A stretch of 64,000 bases of DNA from Chloroflexota bacterium. Its GTDB lineage: Bacteria; Chloroflexota; Anaerolineae; Aggregatilineales; Phototrophicaceae. Positions 25,390-34,669 of the stretch are shown here, one piece after another; position 1 is the stretch's first letter; every line of letters starts with the position of its first letter. Made by a program: the position numbers and the translations under genes. The DNA is taken from contig WTGN01000010.1 of assembly GCA_011523545.1 (NCBI GenBank), forward strand, positions 83,921 through 147,920, in the 5' to 3' direction. The notes below the pieces were generated by a model. The model was not told the DNA's origin and did not search any database. It saw only the letters and a program-made list of their open reading frames with translations.

Positions 25390-26664
25390 ATGGACCTCAA
25401 TCACAGGCTGTCGCGGAATCCCGTCCTCATACTGCTGATCATCCTGCTAATTCCCATCGCCGGCACCTTGTTCAGCGAACTGATCATGTTCGACCTGCCC
25501 GGCAACGAGGTGCAGGACCTGGTGGCTTTCATGACCGTCACCGGCCTCACCAGCTCCCTGCTGTCCTACGCCTTTTACCGGCTGGGGGTTCTGGAGTGGT
25601 TCCGCAGTTTGCGCTGGGCGATCTGGATGGTCATCGCGCTGCTGGTTTTGATGATCTTCCTCAACGTCTGGGTGATCGCGCGTTTCACCTTCATTCAGCA
25701 GCATTATCTGGCCCTGACGTCGGTGCTCCTGGTCTTCGCCGGCCTCTCGGCGCTGACTATCGGTTTCTTCGCCTCCAAAACGATGACCGATCGACTAAGC
25801 AAGCTGAGCGATGCCACCCAGTCGCTCGCCGACCGTGATTTCACAACGCGCTTGAATATCGCCGGCAATGACGAAATCGCTCAGTTGGCCAGTACATTCA
25901 ACGCCATGGCCCGCAGTCTGGAAGAAGTCGAAGAACAGAAACAGCAGCTTGAACAGACCCGCCGCGACCTGACCGCCTGGGTCTCCCACGATTTGCGCAC
26001 GCCGCTTGCCTCAATCCGCGTCATGGTCGAAGCGATGCTCGACGGCGTCGTGGATGACGAAGAGACCGTGCGCCGCTATCTCGATAACAGCAGCGCCGAA
26101 ATTGAACACCTCAGCAGCCTGATTGATGACCTCTTTGAGCTGGCCCAGCTTGATGTCGGGCACCTGCAAATCAATATCCAGCCGGCCTCGCTTCCCGACT
26201 TGATATCGGACACGCTGGGCAGCATGCGGCTGAAGGCGGAGCAGCGCGGCATCGAACTAAAGGGCGAAGTATCCGACGATATAGACATCGTGCTGATGGC
26301 GCCGGACAAGATTCAGCGCGTATTATCGAACTTGGTCGACAATGCCATCAAATATGCCGACAGCGGGCTGCGCGTCACCTTGCGCGCCTGGCGCGTCGGC
26401 GGTGAAATCCGCATTGACATCCACAACAGCGGCTCCTACATCCCGGAGGCTGTGCTGCCTCGCTTGTTCGAGAGCTTCTATCGCGGCGAAGGCTCACGGG
26501 CGCGCGACGACGATGGCGCGCGTGGCACCGGCCTGGGTTTGGCCATCGCCCGCGGTTTCATTGAAGCGCATGGCGGCCGCATCTGGGCGACCAGCGCAAA
26601 GGACCAGGGCACGATATTCAGCTTCTCCCTGCCACAAGGGTCCGCTCATTCCACCAAGGCGTAA
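25390..26664 (+). CDS. Sensor histidine kinase
   Basis: A 424-residue membrane kinase. Four predicted membrane segments (about 11-33, 46-66, 77-98, 107-128) form a compact sensor with almost no extracellular loop. A HAMP domain is at about 130-182, the HisKA phospho-acceptor is His200 in WVSHDLRTPLAS, and the ATPase domain has N-box NLVDNAIKYA and G-box GTGLGLAIA. It phosphorylates the adjacent response regulator. The membrane-buried sensor suggests detection of a membrane or envelope signal (inference). It overlaps the convergent deaminase gene by 19 bases. Confidence 0.95.
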   Translation: MDLNHRLSRNPVLILLIILLIPIAGTLFSELIMFDLPGNEVQDLVAFMTVTGLTSSLLSYAFYRLGVLEWFRSLRWAIWMVIALLVLMIFLNVWVIARFTFIQQHYLALTSVLLVFAGLSALTIGFFASKTMTDRLSKLSDATQSLADRDFTTRLNIAGNDEIAQLASTFNAMARSLEEVEEQKQQLEQTRRDLTAWVSHDLRTPLASIRVMVEAMLDGVVDDEETVRRYLDNSSAEIEHLSSLIDDLFELAQLDVGHLQINIQPASLPDLISDTLGSMRLKAEQRGIELKGEVSDDIDIVLMAPDKIQRVLSNLVDNAIKYADSGLRVTLRAWRVGGEIRIDIHNSGSYIPEAVLPRLFESFYRGEGSRARDDDGARGTGLGLAIARGFIEAHGGRIWATSAKDQGTIFSFSLPQGSAHSTKA

Positions 26665-27032
26665 CAAGCATCCAGCCGCAGCTCCAGCAACTCGATCCCG
26701 TGCGCTTGCATGAACTCCCGCGATGGCGCGGTATGCGCCCAGCTTGCGCCGATGATCACCTTGGGAATCTGATAACGCACGATCGCCCCGGCGCACATCA
26801 AGCAGGGGAAGGCGGTGGTATAGAGCACCGTATCGGCATAACTCTCCTGCAAGCCGGCCGCCTTGATCGCCTCCATCTCGCCATGGCTGAGCGGGTCATT
26901 GTTCTGGATCATCAAGTTGCGCCCGCGCCCGATGACCGCGCCATCCCGAACCAGCGCCGCGCCAAATGGGCTGCCGCCCTCGGCTTTGGTGGCGCGCGCT
27001 TCTTCTATCGCTATCGCCATGAACTCGTCCAT
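26646..27032 (-). CDS. Nucleoside/cytosine deaminase family enzyme
   Basis: A 128-residue zinc deaminase from the ATG at 27032; the frame is open to 27089 but the extension has no family match. Zinc and catalytic residues are His50 and Glu52 in SHGEME, and Cys77/Cys80 in FPCLMCAGAI. The HGE with PCxMCxGAI and the C-terminal layout resemble yeast-type cytosine deaminase more than TadA (which has HAE). It probably salvages cytosine or a related base, but guanine deamination cannot be excluded. It is convergent with the kinase. Confidence 0.82.
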   Translation of the reverse strand: MDEFMAIAIEEARATKAEGGSPFGAALVRDGAVIGRGRNLMIQNNDPLSHGEMEAIKAAGLQESYADTVLYTTAFPCLMCAGAIVRYQIPKVIIGASWAHTAPSREFMQAHGIELLELRLDACYALVE

Positions 27033-27159
27033 CAGCAATCTCCCTCGCGCTAATCCCCTCGCAGGGCTTGTCGCAATCGCCAGATTCAATCGATACCGCG
27101 ATTCTACCGCAGGCGCGGCAGAGTCCGATTACATGATAACGTCGCCACGCAATCTATGC

Positions 27160-27186
27160 TATAATCACAGTACTGACCAGTCAGTA
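27160..27186 (+). promoter_or_regulatory. -10 box and TetR operator before the tetR-men locus
   Basis: TATAAT at 27160-27165 is followed by the 16-base dyad TACTGACCAGTCAGTA at 27171-27186, placed over the expected transcription start. The ATG of the TetR gene follows 12 bases later, so self-repression and control of the men genes behind it are likely. No convincing -35 box is seen. Confidence 0.7.
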
Positions 27187-27198
27187 TTGTGAGCTGTC

Positions 27199-27792
27199 AT
27201 GAGCAATCCAAAGGCCGACACCCGCTCCACCCGCGACCGAATCCTCGACGCCGCCCTCAACATCTTCAGCGCCAAAGGCTTCCACGATACCAAACTAGAT
27301 GAAATCGTCGCCGAGGGCGGCATCAGCAAGGGCTCCATCTATTTTCACTTTCCCAATAAAGAGAAGCTCTTCATCGCCCTGGTCGATCAATTCGCCGATG
27401 TGATCGAACGGCGCGCCCGCGAAGCAATTGACAGTGAAGCGCCGGGCATCGCCCGCGTCCAGGTCGCCCTCGAGTCGGTCCTCGAGACCTTCGGCCGATA
27501 CCGGCGGCCGGCCAAGCTGCTCCTGGTACAGGCGGTTGGCCTGGGCTCGGTCTTCGAGCGCAAGCGCATGGAAGTCACTGACCGATTCGCACTCTTGATC
27601 AAGACCTATCTGGATGAAGCTGTCGCCGATGGCTCCATCGCGCCCGTCAATACGCATATTGTGTCGCATGCCTGGATGGGCGCTATCTACGCCGTCGTCA
27701 TTCAGTGGGTCTACACCAGCGAACCGGCCAAAGAGGAAATCATGGAAACCTTGCTGCCGCTGCTGCTGAAGAGCGTCGACTACCAGGATTGA
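27199..27792 (+). CDS. TetR-family transcriptional regulator
   Basis: A 197-residue repressor. The N-terminal helix-turn-helix is typical (RDRILDAALNIFSAKGF, then GGISKGSIYFHFPNKEKL, residues 12-55), followed by an all-helical ligand domain. Only 3 bases separate its stop from the menF start, so it is co-transcribed with menaquinone genes. The dyad over its promoter is the obvious binding site. The ligand is unknown; a quinone-related or fatty-acid signal is possible. Confidence 0.92.
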   Translation: MSNPKADTRSTRDRILDAALNIFSAKGFHDTKLDEIVAEGGISKGSIYFHFPNKEKLFIALVDQFADVIERRAREAIDSEAPGIARVQVALESVLETFGRYRRPAKLLLVQAVGLGSVFERKRMEVTDRFALLIKTYLDEAVADGSIAPVNTHIVSHAWMGAIYAVVIQWVYTSEPAKEEIMETLLPLLLKSVDYQD

Positions 27793-27795
27793 GCT

Positions 27796-29157
27796 ATGGA
27801 CGCAACTGCATGGCTCCAGCAACGCTATGGCCGCCTGCTAAGCTGCAGCCTGCCTTGCGCTGGCATCAGCTTCGAACAATTCCTGGCCGCCGCTGATGGC
27901 GGGGCGCGCGTCTACTGGGAGAACCGCGCCGAGCAAATCGCATTCGCCGGCGCCGGCGCCGCTGTCGAGCTCATGGCCTGGGGAACTGATCGCTACAAGA
28001 AGATCCAGGACGACGCGCGCGAACTCTTTGCCGGCGCAACGCTGGATGGGCAAGGCGGCGCGCTGGCCGGCCCGCGCTTGTTTGGCGGCTTCGCCTTCCG
28101 CAGCGATTTCACGCCCGATAATACCTGGTCCATCTATAGCCCGGCCTACTTTCTGCTGCCGCATTACCAACTGCTGAAGAGCGGCGATCAAGCCTGGCTG
28201 ACGATCAATACACAGATTCCGCTGGATGAAAGGCCTGAGTCCGCGATTCCTGATCTGCTGGCGGCCCTGCGCGGCAAGATCGCGCACTTGCGCGCCGATA
28301 CGCAGCCGACCGGCGCGGACGGGCAAAGCAAGCTCCTGAGCATCGATTACCCGATGACTTACCCGGCCTGGGAACGGATGCTCAAGGACGCGACCAAGCG
28401 CATTCATGCCGGCGCGCTGCGGAAAATCGTGCTGGCGCGGGCGGCCGAATTGCGCTTCGCCGAGCGCCCAAAACTGCTGCCCATTCTGCGGCATCTGGCG
28501 CTGCGCTACGCCGATTGTTATCGCTTTCTCTTCGAGCCCCGCTCGCGTTACGCCTTCTATGGCGCGTCGCCGGAATTGCTGGCGTCGGTAAATGGCCGGG
28601 CGCTTTCGACGATGGCGCTGGCCGGCAGCAGCGGACGCGGCGACACCGACGAAACCGATCGACGCCTTGGCCAAGCCTTGCTTGATAGCCCCAAAGAGCG
28701 CCAGGAGCATGACATCGTCGTCGACAGAATGCGGGCGCGCCTGGCGCCATTGACCGATACGCTGGCGGTCGCGCCGCCGAGCTTGCTCAAACTGAGCAAT
28801 ATCCAGCACATCAACACGCCCATACAGGGCCAGCTGAAACAGCCTGCCGGCATTCTGCCGCTGCTGGAAGTCCTGCATCCGACGCCGGCCCTGGGTGGCG
28901 ACCCGCGGCCGGAGGCCATGCGCCTCATCCGCGAGCTGGAGCCGATCCCGCGCGGTTGGTATGGCGCGCCCGTCGGCTGGATCGATGCCCGCCTGGATGG
29001 TCAATTCGCTGTCGCCATCCGCTCGGCAGTTGCCCAGGAGGCGCGCGCCTGGATTTACGCCGGCGCTGGCATCGTCGCCGACAGCCAGCCCCAGCGCGAG
29101 TGGGTAGAAACCGAACTGAAATTCCGCCCCATGCTAGACGCGCATGGCTGGCTATGA
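27796..29157 (+). CDS. menF: Isochorismate synthase
   Basis: A 453-residue chorismate-binding enzyme converting chorismate to isochorismate, the first step of menaquinone synthesis. The C-terminal half carries the family motifs: GALRKIVLARA with general-base Lys210, STMALAGSSGRGD, the SPKERQEHDIVV helix, LHPTPALGGDP, and IPRGWYGAPVGW in the magnesium site. The absence of an amidotransferase partner and the presence of menD downstream exclude anthranilate or ADC synthase. About 300 bases of repeats separate it from menD. Confidence 0.93.
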   Translation: MDATAWLQQRYGRLLSCSLPCAGISFEQFLAAADGGARVYWENRAEQIAFAGAGAAVELMAWGTDRYKKIQDDARELFAGATLDGQGGALAGPRLFGGFAFRSDFTPDNTWSIYSPAYFLLPHYQLLKSGDQAWLTINTQIPLDERPESAIPDLLAALRGKIAHLRADTQPTGADGQSKLLSIDYPMTYPAWERMLKDATKRIHAGALRKIVLARAAELRFAERPKLLPILRHLALRYADCYRFLFEPRSRYAFYGASPELLASVNGRALSTMALAGSSGRGDTDETDRRLGQALLDSPKERQEHDIVVDRMRARLAPLTDTLAVAPPSLLKLSNIQHINTPIQGQLKQPAGILPLLEVLHPTPALGGDPRPEAMRLIRELEPIPRGWYGAPVGWIDARLDGQFAVAIRSAVAQEARAWIYAGAGIVADSQPQREWVETELKFRPMLDAHGWL

Positions 29158-29466
29158 CCACCGCCAGCTGGCAGAAGCATTTGCCACAGAGGCACAGAAG
29201 AATGCACAAACCTCGGTCCGCCACTAAAATGCTTCTGGATTGGCGTGAAATGCCATGGTGCAGAATGCTTCTCTTTTCTATGAACCCACTAAATTCCGTC
29301 TTCAATCCTATCGTAATCTGTAGGGGCGACTCGGTGAGTCGCCCGAAAGCGTGCTCTATGGAAGGGACGGGCGTTTCAGCGAAACGCCCCTACAGAATCC
29401 CAATTCGCGGGTGCAGCATTCTGTGTGAACCGAGTCCTGATTAGCGAGAGGCTGTGGCGAGATAAA
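29158..29466. other. menF-menD gap filled by repeats
   Basis: Holds a CCACAGAGGCACAG element (29182-29198) and a full GTAGGGGCGA palindrome (29318-29395, inverted ends CTGTAGGGGCG / CGCCCCTACAG). No gene or promoter is evident. Confidence 0.6.
29318..29395. repeat. Full-length GTAGGGGCGA palindromic repeat
   Basis: Perfect inverted ends CTGTAGGGGCG / CGCCCCTACAG with internal hairpins GGCGACTCGGTGAGTCGCC and GGGCGTTTCAGCGAAACGCCC. Confidence 0.85.
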
Positions 29467-31212
29467 ATGCCCAACCCAAACACGCTCTACGCCAATACAT
29501 TCGTCGACGCCCTGATAGCCGCCGGCTTGAAGCGCGTCTGCCTGGCGCCCGGCTCACGGCATACACCGCTGGTCCTCGCCTTGGCGCGGCATCGGCGCGC
29601 CATCGACCTGTTCTCCCACCTCGACGAACGCAGCGCCGCCTTTTTCGCACTGGGCCTGGCCTTGGCGTCGGACGAACCGGCCGCGGTCGTCTGCACATCT
29701 GGCTCGGCAGCGGCCAATTTCTTCCCCGCCATCGTCGAGGCGCATCAGTCGCGCGTCCCCCTGATTGTACTGACAGCCGATCGGCCGCCTGAGCTGCGTG
29801 CCAGCGGCGCCAACCAGACCATCGACCAGGTCAAAATCTTCGGCGACTATGTCAACTGGTTCTATGACGCGCCACTGCCCGAAGCCGACCCGCCCCCGGT
29901 CGCCCTGCGCAATCTGCGCACGCTGGCCGCCCGCGCTTATGACATCGCGGCGAGACAGCGCGGCGTCACCCATATCAATTGGCCTTTCCGCAAGCCCTTT
30001 GAACCGGGCCTTGACGATGCAGCGCTTCTCGCCATCGACAAAACGCCGCCAACCCAATTCGCTGAGCCGGCCAGGGCGGACAATAGCGGGCTGCCGGCCC
30101 TGCTGACCGAGGACCTGCTGGCGCGGCCGGGCATCATCTACTTCGGGCATGGCAGCTGCCGCAGCAAAGCCGAGCGGGAGAGGCTGCTGCCTTGGGCCAG
30201 GCGCCTGTCGGCTATCAGCGGCTTCCCCATCTTCGCCGAGTTCACGTCAAACATGCGCTGCCCGGGGGCGATCGGCACGTATGAGAGCTTCATGACATCG
30301 GCGGCGGTCGACCTCAGCCAGGTGGAAGTCCTGCTCCGTTTCGGCGCGCCGCCGCTTTCCAAGGCGATGCAAGACTTCCTCGGAGGCGCCAGCCTGCGCC
30401 ATCACATCCACTGCAGCCGCGCCGGCGAATGGGCTGACGACAGCCATAGCGTCACAGAGCGCCTGAGCATCGAGCCGGCGACGCTCGACAGCAAGGAGTG
30501 GGACGCCTTCGCGCCCGGGTCAAAACGCAAGGGCGCCTGGGGCAAATATCTGGTCAAGGCCGATAGCGTGGCGCGCCAGGTCATCGCCGACGAAATTGAG
30601 CATGGCCCCTGGTTTGATGGCGCCGTGCTCTATGATGTTGCCGACTTGACCCCGGCCGGCGCAGCGCTCTTCGCCGGCAACAGTTTGCCCGTGCGCCATC
30701 TCGATCAGTTCGGCCTGCCAAGCGGCGCGCCTTTTATCGCCTATGCCAATCGCGGCGCGTCCGGCATAGACGGCAATGTGTCGACCGCCATCGGCATCGG
30801 CGCGGCTCAAAAGGGCTCGCCACTGGTGGCGGTTCTGGGCGATATCACGCTCTACCATGATATGAACGGCCTGCTGGCGCTGCAGCGCTGCGGCGCCCCG
30901 GCGACGATTGTGCTGCTGAACAACGAGGGCGGGGGCATCTTCCATCGCCTGCCCGTGCGCGCATTCGAGCCCCACTTCAGCGACTACTTCATCACCGCCC
31001 ACGGCCTGGATTTCGCGCGCGTCGCCGCCCTTTACCGCTTGAACTATGTACGCGCCGAAGACCGCGCCAGCTTCCACCAAGCCTTCACCAACGCAGTCGG
31101 CGGAAACGAAGCGACCGTGATTGAGGTGCGAACCGATGCCGTCGCTGATCTGCAACGGCGGAATGACATTATGGCGGCCGTGCATGAGCAACTGAAGTCG
31201 CCAGCCTTATAG
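29467..31212 (+). CDS. menD: SEPHCHC synthase (menaquinone biosynthesis)
   Basis: A 581-residue thiamine-diphosphate enzyme joining isochorismate and 2-oxoglutarate. The N-terminal Pyr domain has APGSRHTPL and the activating Glu54 in SHLDERSAAFFALG; TSGSAAANFFPAI and LTADRPPELR are MenD hallmarks. The ThDP/metal motif GDITLYHDMNGLLAL and NNEGGGIF is near residue 457 onward. The ATG at 29467 gives the family N-terminus; an in-frame upstream start has no support. Confidence 0.96.
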   Translation: MPNPNTLYANTFVDALIAAGLKRVCLAPGSRHTPLVLALARHRRAIDLFSHLDERSAAFFALGLALASDEPAAVVCTSGSAAANFFPAIVEAHQSRVPLIVLTADRPPELRASGANQTIDQVKIFGDYVNWFYDAPLPEADPPPVALRNLRTLAARAYDIAARQRGVTHINWPFRKPFEPGLDDAALLAIDKTPPTQFAEPARADNSGLPALLTEDLLARPGIIYFGHGSCRSKAERERLLPWARRLSAISGFPIFAEFTSNMRCPGAIGTYESFMTSAAVDLSQVEVLLRFGAPPLSKAMQDFLGGASLRHHIHCSRAGEWADDSHSVTERLSIEPATLDSKEWDAFAPGSKRKGAWGKYLVKADSVARQVIADEIEHGPWFDGAVLYDVADLTPAGAALFAGNSLPVRHLDQFGLPSGAPFIAYANRGASGIDGNVSTAIGIGAAQKGSPLVAVLGDITLYHDMNGLLALQRCGAPATIVLLNNEGGGIFHRLPVRAFEPHFSDYFITAHGLDFARVAALYRLNYVRAEDRASFHQAFTNAVGGNEATVIEVRTDAVADLQRRNDIMAAVHEQLKSPAL

Positions 31213-31293
31213 GGGCGAGCTACCAGGTCGCCCGCTTGCAGGCTATCATACGCATTTGCTCTGTGTACGGCCGAGACGAGTCTCGCCCCTACA
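31210..31293. repeat. GTAGGGGCGA-family palindrome between menD and menB
   Basis: TAGGGGCGAGCTACCAGGTC...GCCC at the left and GAGACGAGTCTCGCCCCTAC at the right; the left arm overlaps the menD stop codon by its first bases. Confidence 0.8.
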
Positions 31294-31357
31294 GATCTCG
31301 CATTAACCGGAGATTGCATTTATCAGGACTGTCAAAAGAGAGAACAGGAGACAATTC

Positions 31358-32245
31358 ATGGTGACGAGCAAAGAAGAGCAGGCGCAAATCAAAACCGCAG
31401 ACTTGATGCGCCTGGCCGACTGGACCGAAGTCAAAGCCTACGACGACATCACCTATCACAGAGCCGACGGCATCGCGCGCATCGCCTTTGACCGGCCGAA
31501 TATCCGCAACGCCTTCCGCCCCAAGACCATTGACGAGATGACCGAGGCCCTGCTGCACGCCTGGCACGATGGCGAGGTTGGCGTCTTGTGGATCACAGCC
31601 AACGGCCCCAGCAGCAAAGACGGCGTCTGGTCCTTCTGCGCCGGCGGCGACCAGACCGTGCGCGGGCATTCCGGCTACGTCGGCGATGACGGCGTGCCGC
31701 GCCTGAATGTTTTGCAGCTGCAGCGCTATATCCGAAACATCCCCAAACCCGTGATCGCGGTCGTGCCCGGTTACGCCATCGGCGGCGGCCACGTGCTGCA
31801 TGTCTGCTGCGACCTGACCATCTCGAGCGATAACGCCATCTACGGGCAAACCGGCCCCATCGTCGGCAGCTTCGACGCCGGCTTCGGCTCGTCCTTCCTG
31901 GCCGCCCATATCGGCCAGAAAAAAGCGCGCGAGATCTGGTTCCTCTGCCGCCAGTACAGCGCCGCAGAAGCCGAGGCGATGGGCATGGTGAATACGGTTG
32001 TGCCGCTGGCCGAGCTGGAAAAAGAAGCGCTGGCCTGGTCGCGCGAAATCTTGAGCAAGAGCCCGATCGCCCTGCGTTTCATCAAAGCCGGCTTGAATGC
32101 CGAGCTGGATGGGCAGACCGGCGTGCAAGTCCTGGCTGGCGACGCGACCATGCTCTTCTACATGACCGAAGAAGGCAGCGAAGGCAAGAACGCCTTCCTC
32201 GAAGGGCGCAAGCCGGACTTCAGCAAATTCCCGCGCCGCGCCTAA
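31358..32245 (+). CDS. menB: 1,4-dihydroxy-2-naphthoyl-CoA synthase
   Basis: A 295-residue crotonase-fold enzyme that cyclises succinylbenzoyl-CoA. Oxyanion-hole and active-site segments are [11 protein letters not shown] and [37 protein letters not shown] and the C-terminal tail ending in [11 protein letters not shown] are distinctive of MenB. Asp in [11 protein letters not shown] marks the usual bicarbonate-independent or -dependent loop region. An ACAGGAGA ribosome site precedes the ATG. Confidence 0.95.
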   Translation: MVTSKEEQAQIKTADLMRLADWTEVKAYDDITYHRADGIARIAFDRPNIRNAFRPKTIDEMTEALLHAWHDGEVGVLWITANGPSSKDGVWSFCAGGDQTVRGHSGYVGDDGVPRLNVLQLQRYIRNIPKPVIAVVPGYAIGGGHVLHVCCDLTISSDNAIYGQTGPIVGSFDAGFGSSFLAAHIGQKKAREIWFLCRQYSAAEAEAMGMVNTVVPLAELEKEALAWSREILSKSPIALRFIKAGLNAELDGQTGVQVLAGDATMLFYMTEEGSEGKNAFLEGRKPDFSKFPRRA

Positions 32246-32367
32246 ACGCATTTATGGTGCTCAAGTTGTTGGGCGTACGGGCGAGCCGGCGGCTCGTGCA
32301 TGCAGGTCCATATGGTAGCGCCCATCGAGTCATTGAGTCTTAGTACCGGCCAGAGCGTGCAGGCGCG

Positions 32368-33885
32368 ATGCTGCGAAGCGCCCGCATAAACGAAATCCGT
32401 AGGCAGCCGATACTCATGCAATTGCCACTGTCTCCTGATCCCAGGCAATCCTTCATCGTGCTCGAAGGTTCCAGACGAACTTTCGCCGAGGTCAATCATT
32501 CCGCGTCGGCAGCCTGCGCCGTCATTCTGAGGCATACGCCGCTTGAGCCGGGTGACCGGGTAGCGATCTTGATGGAAACGCCGGCGCCATTCATACACAG
32601 CCTGCTCGCCTTGATGCGCATGCGCGTCGTTAGCGCCCCGCTCAACACCCGCCTGACCGCCAGCGAGCTGGCCTGGCAAATCAACAATGTGGATTGCCGC
32701 CTGGTGATCTGCGAAGCGGAAACCAGGGCGCTGGCGGGCCAGCTCGGCGTCGACCTGCTGGAGATGGGAGCGCTCGATCAGGCGGAGCCGGCTTCCCAAT
32801 TCGGCGATTTTGGCATGATGAACCTGGACGACGATTTCGCCATCATCCATACATCCGGCACCGGCGGACGGCCGAAAGCGGCGATTCTGACCTACGGCAA
32901 TGTCTACCAGAGCGCTGTCGCCTCCGCCCTCAAGCTCGACACGCGGCGAAGCGAGCAATGGTTATGCGTGCTGCCGCTTTACCATGTCGGCGGCTTGAGC
33001 ATCGTCTTCCGTTCGCTGAATTATGGCACGGCGATTGAAGTTGTCGCGCCGGGGCCATTCGATGTAGATGCGGTGAATCGCATACTGAGCGAGCACCCCA
33101 TCACTTTGGTCTCGCTCGTGCCGACCATGCTGCAGCGCCTGCTGGATGCCAAGACGAAACCCTGGAACCCGCATCTGCGCCTGATCCTGCTCGGTGGCGC
33201 GGCGCCATCGCCCGAGCTCGTCGCCCGCTGCATTGCGGAAGGGTTGCCCATCGCGACGACCTATGGGCTCACGGAGGCGTCGTCCCAAGTCGCCACCGCC
33301 ATGCCCGATCTCGTCTATCGCAAGCCGGGCACGGTGGGCAAGCCGCTTATGGTCACCCAAGTGCGCATCCGCGGCGAGAATGGCGAGGAGACGGCGGCCG
33401 GCGTCCCGGGCGAAATCCTCGTCAAGGGCGGCACGGTAATGCGCGCTTATTATGGCGAGCCGGCGGCGACCGCGGCGGCGCTGCGCGATGGCTGGCTGCA
33501 CACCGGCGACATCGGCTACCAGGATGAAGACGGCGACCTCTTCATCCTGCAGCGGCGCGAGGACCTCATCGTCAGCGGCGGCGAGAACATCTACCCGGCT
33601 GAAGTAGAGGCCGCCCTGCGCCGGCACCCCGCCGTCGCCGAGGCGGTTGTCATCGGCTTGCCGGATGCCGAATGGGGTCAACGCGTGGCGGCCGCCCTGC
33701 AGCTCGCCCCCGGCGCAATCGCATCGGCGGAAGAAATCGAGTCGCATGCGCGCGCCCATCTGGCCGCTTACAAGATACCGCGCCGCTTCGCCTTCGTCGA
33801 CGCCCTGCCACGCACAGCCTCGGGCAAAATTCAACGCCGCAAACTTCGGCAGCTCTTCGATGACACGATACCGCGCCGCCCCTAG
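32368..33885 (+). CDS. menE: o-Succinylbenzoate-CoA ligase
   Basis: A 505-residue adenylate-forming enzyme that activates o-succinylbenzoate with CoA. Motifs: P-loop-like HTSGTGGRPKAAIL, LPLYHVGGL, YGLTEASSQ, TGDIGYQDEDGDLFI and C-terminal catalytic Lys in PRTASGKIQRRKL. The position between menB and a menH-like gene fixes the substrate. The ATG at 32368 is used; the second in-frame ATG at 32416 (MQLPLSPDPRQ) is a plausible alternative start. Confidence 0.9.
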   Translation: MLRSARINEIRRQPILMQLPLSPDPRQSFIVLEGSRRTFAEVNHSASAACAVILRHTPLEPGDRVAILMETPAPFIHSLLALMRMRVVSAPLNTRLTASELAWQINNVDCRLVICEAETRALAGQLGVDLLEMGALDQAEPASQFGDFGMMNLDDDFAIIHTSGTGGRPKAAILTYGNVYQSAVASALKLDTRRSEQWLCVLPLYHVGGLSIVFRSLNYGTAIEVVAPGPFDVDAVNRILSEHPITLVSLVPTMLQRLLDAKTKPWNPHLRLILLGGAAPSPELVARCIAEGLPIATTYGLTEASSQVATAMPDLVYRKPGTVGKPLMVTQVRIRGENGEETAAGVPGEILVKGGTVMRAYYGEPAATAAALRDGWLHTGDIGYQDEDGDLFILQRREDLIVSGGENIYPAEVEAALRRHPAVAEAVVIGLPDAEWGQRVAAALQLAPGAIASAEEIESHARAHLAAYKIPRRFAFVDALPRTASGKIQRRKLRQLFDDTIPRRP

Positions 33886-34669
33886 CGGGCATCATTACAA
33901 GCTTCAAATCAGCGGTGCCGGCCATCCGCTTCTGATCCTGCATGGCTTCACCGGCGACGTGTCAACCTGGCGCTCGGTCGCCGCCCAACTCACGGGCGAT
34001 TTCCAGTTGATCGCAATTGATCTGATCGGTCATGGCGGGAGCGATGCGCCCGCCGCTGCCGCCAGTTATCGCATGGAGGCAGTCGCCGCCGACCTCCTCG
34101 CGCTGCTGGATCAAATGGCGCTGCCCAATCCCCATCTGCTTGGCTACTCGATGGGCGGGCGGCTGGCCCTCTTCACCGCATTACGTTATCCGGCCCGCTT
34201 CCGCTCCCTGATTCTCGAAAGCGCTTCGCCTGGCCTGGCCGACGCGATCGCCCGCGCCCAACGCCGCAGACGCGACAATGACCTGGCCGATAAGATCGAG
34301 GCGCGTGGCATGGACTGGTTCGTCGATTATTGGGAAAAACTGCCGCTCTGGGCATCACAATCGGAAGCCCTGCTGCGCGCGCAGCGACGGCAGAGACTGA
34401 GCAACAACCCGACCGGCTTGGCCAATTCCCTGCGCGCAATGGGCACGGGCGCCCAGCCCAATCTCTGGCGGCAGCTGCCCAGCCTGACCCTGCCCACCTG
34501 CCTGATCGTCGGCGAGCGCGATGGCAAGTTCAAGCAAATCAATCAGGCGATGGACGCGGCGCTGCCAAACTCAGGCCTCGCGATCATCCCCGCCGCCGGC
34601 CACAACAGCCACTTGGAGAACCCCATCGCCTTCTGCCAAACGCTTCGGTCATTTCTGGATTCTGTCTAA
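33860..34669 (+). CDS. menH: Alpha/beta hydrolase, SHCHC synthase-like
   Basis: A 269-residue alpha/beta-hydrolase. Nucleophile Ser97 in LLGYSMGGRLALF, oxyanion loop LHGFTGD, and catalytic His in AAGHNSHLENP. The first 26 bases overlap the end of menE in another frame, showing coupling, and FTGDVSTW with LGYSMGGR matches MenH proteins (2-succinyl-6-hydroxy-cyclohexadiene carboxylate synthase). menC, the next enzyme in the path, is not in the window. Confidence 0.87.
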   Translation: MTRYRAAPSGHHYKLQISGAGHPLLILHGFTGDVSTWRSVAAQLTGDFQLIAIDLIGHGGSDAPAAAASYRMEAVAADLLALLDQMALPNPHLLGYSMGGRLALFTALRYPARFRSLILESASPGLADAIARAQRRRRDNDLADKIEARGMDWFVDYWEKLPLWASQSEALLRAQRRQRLSNNPTGLANSLRAMGTGAQPNLWRQLPSLTLPTCLIVGERDGKFKQINQAMDAALPNSGLAIIPAAGHNSHLENPIAFCQTLRSFLDSV

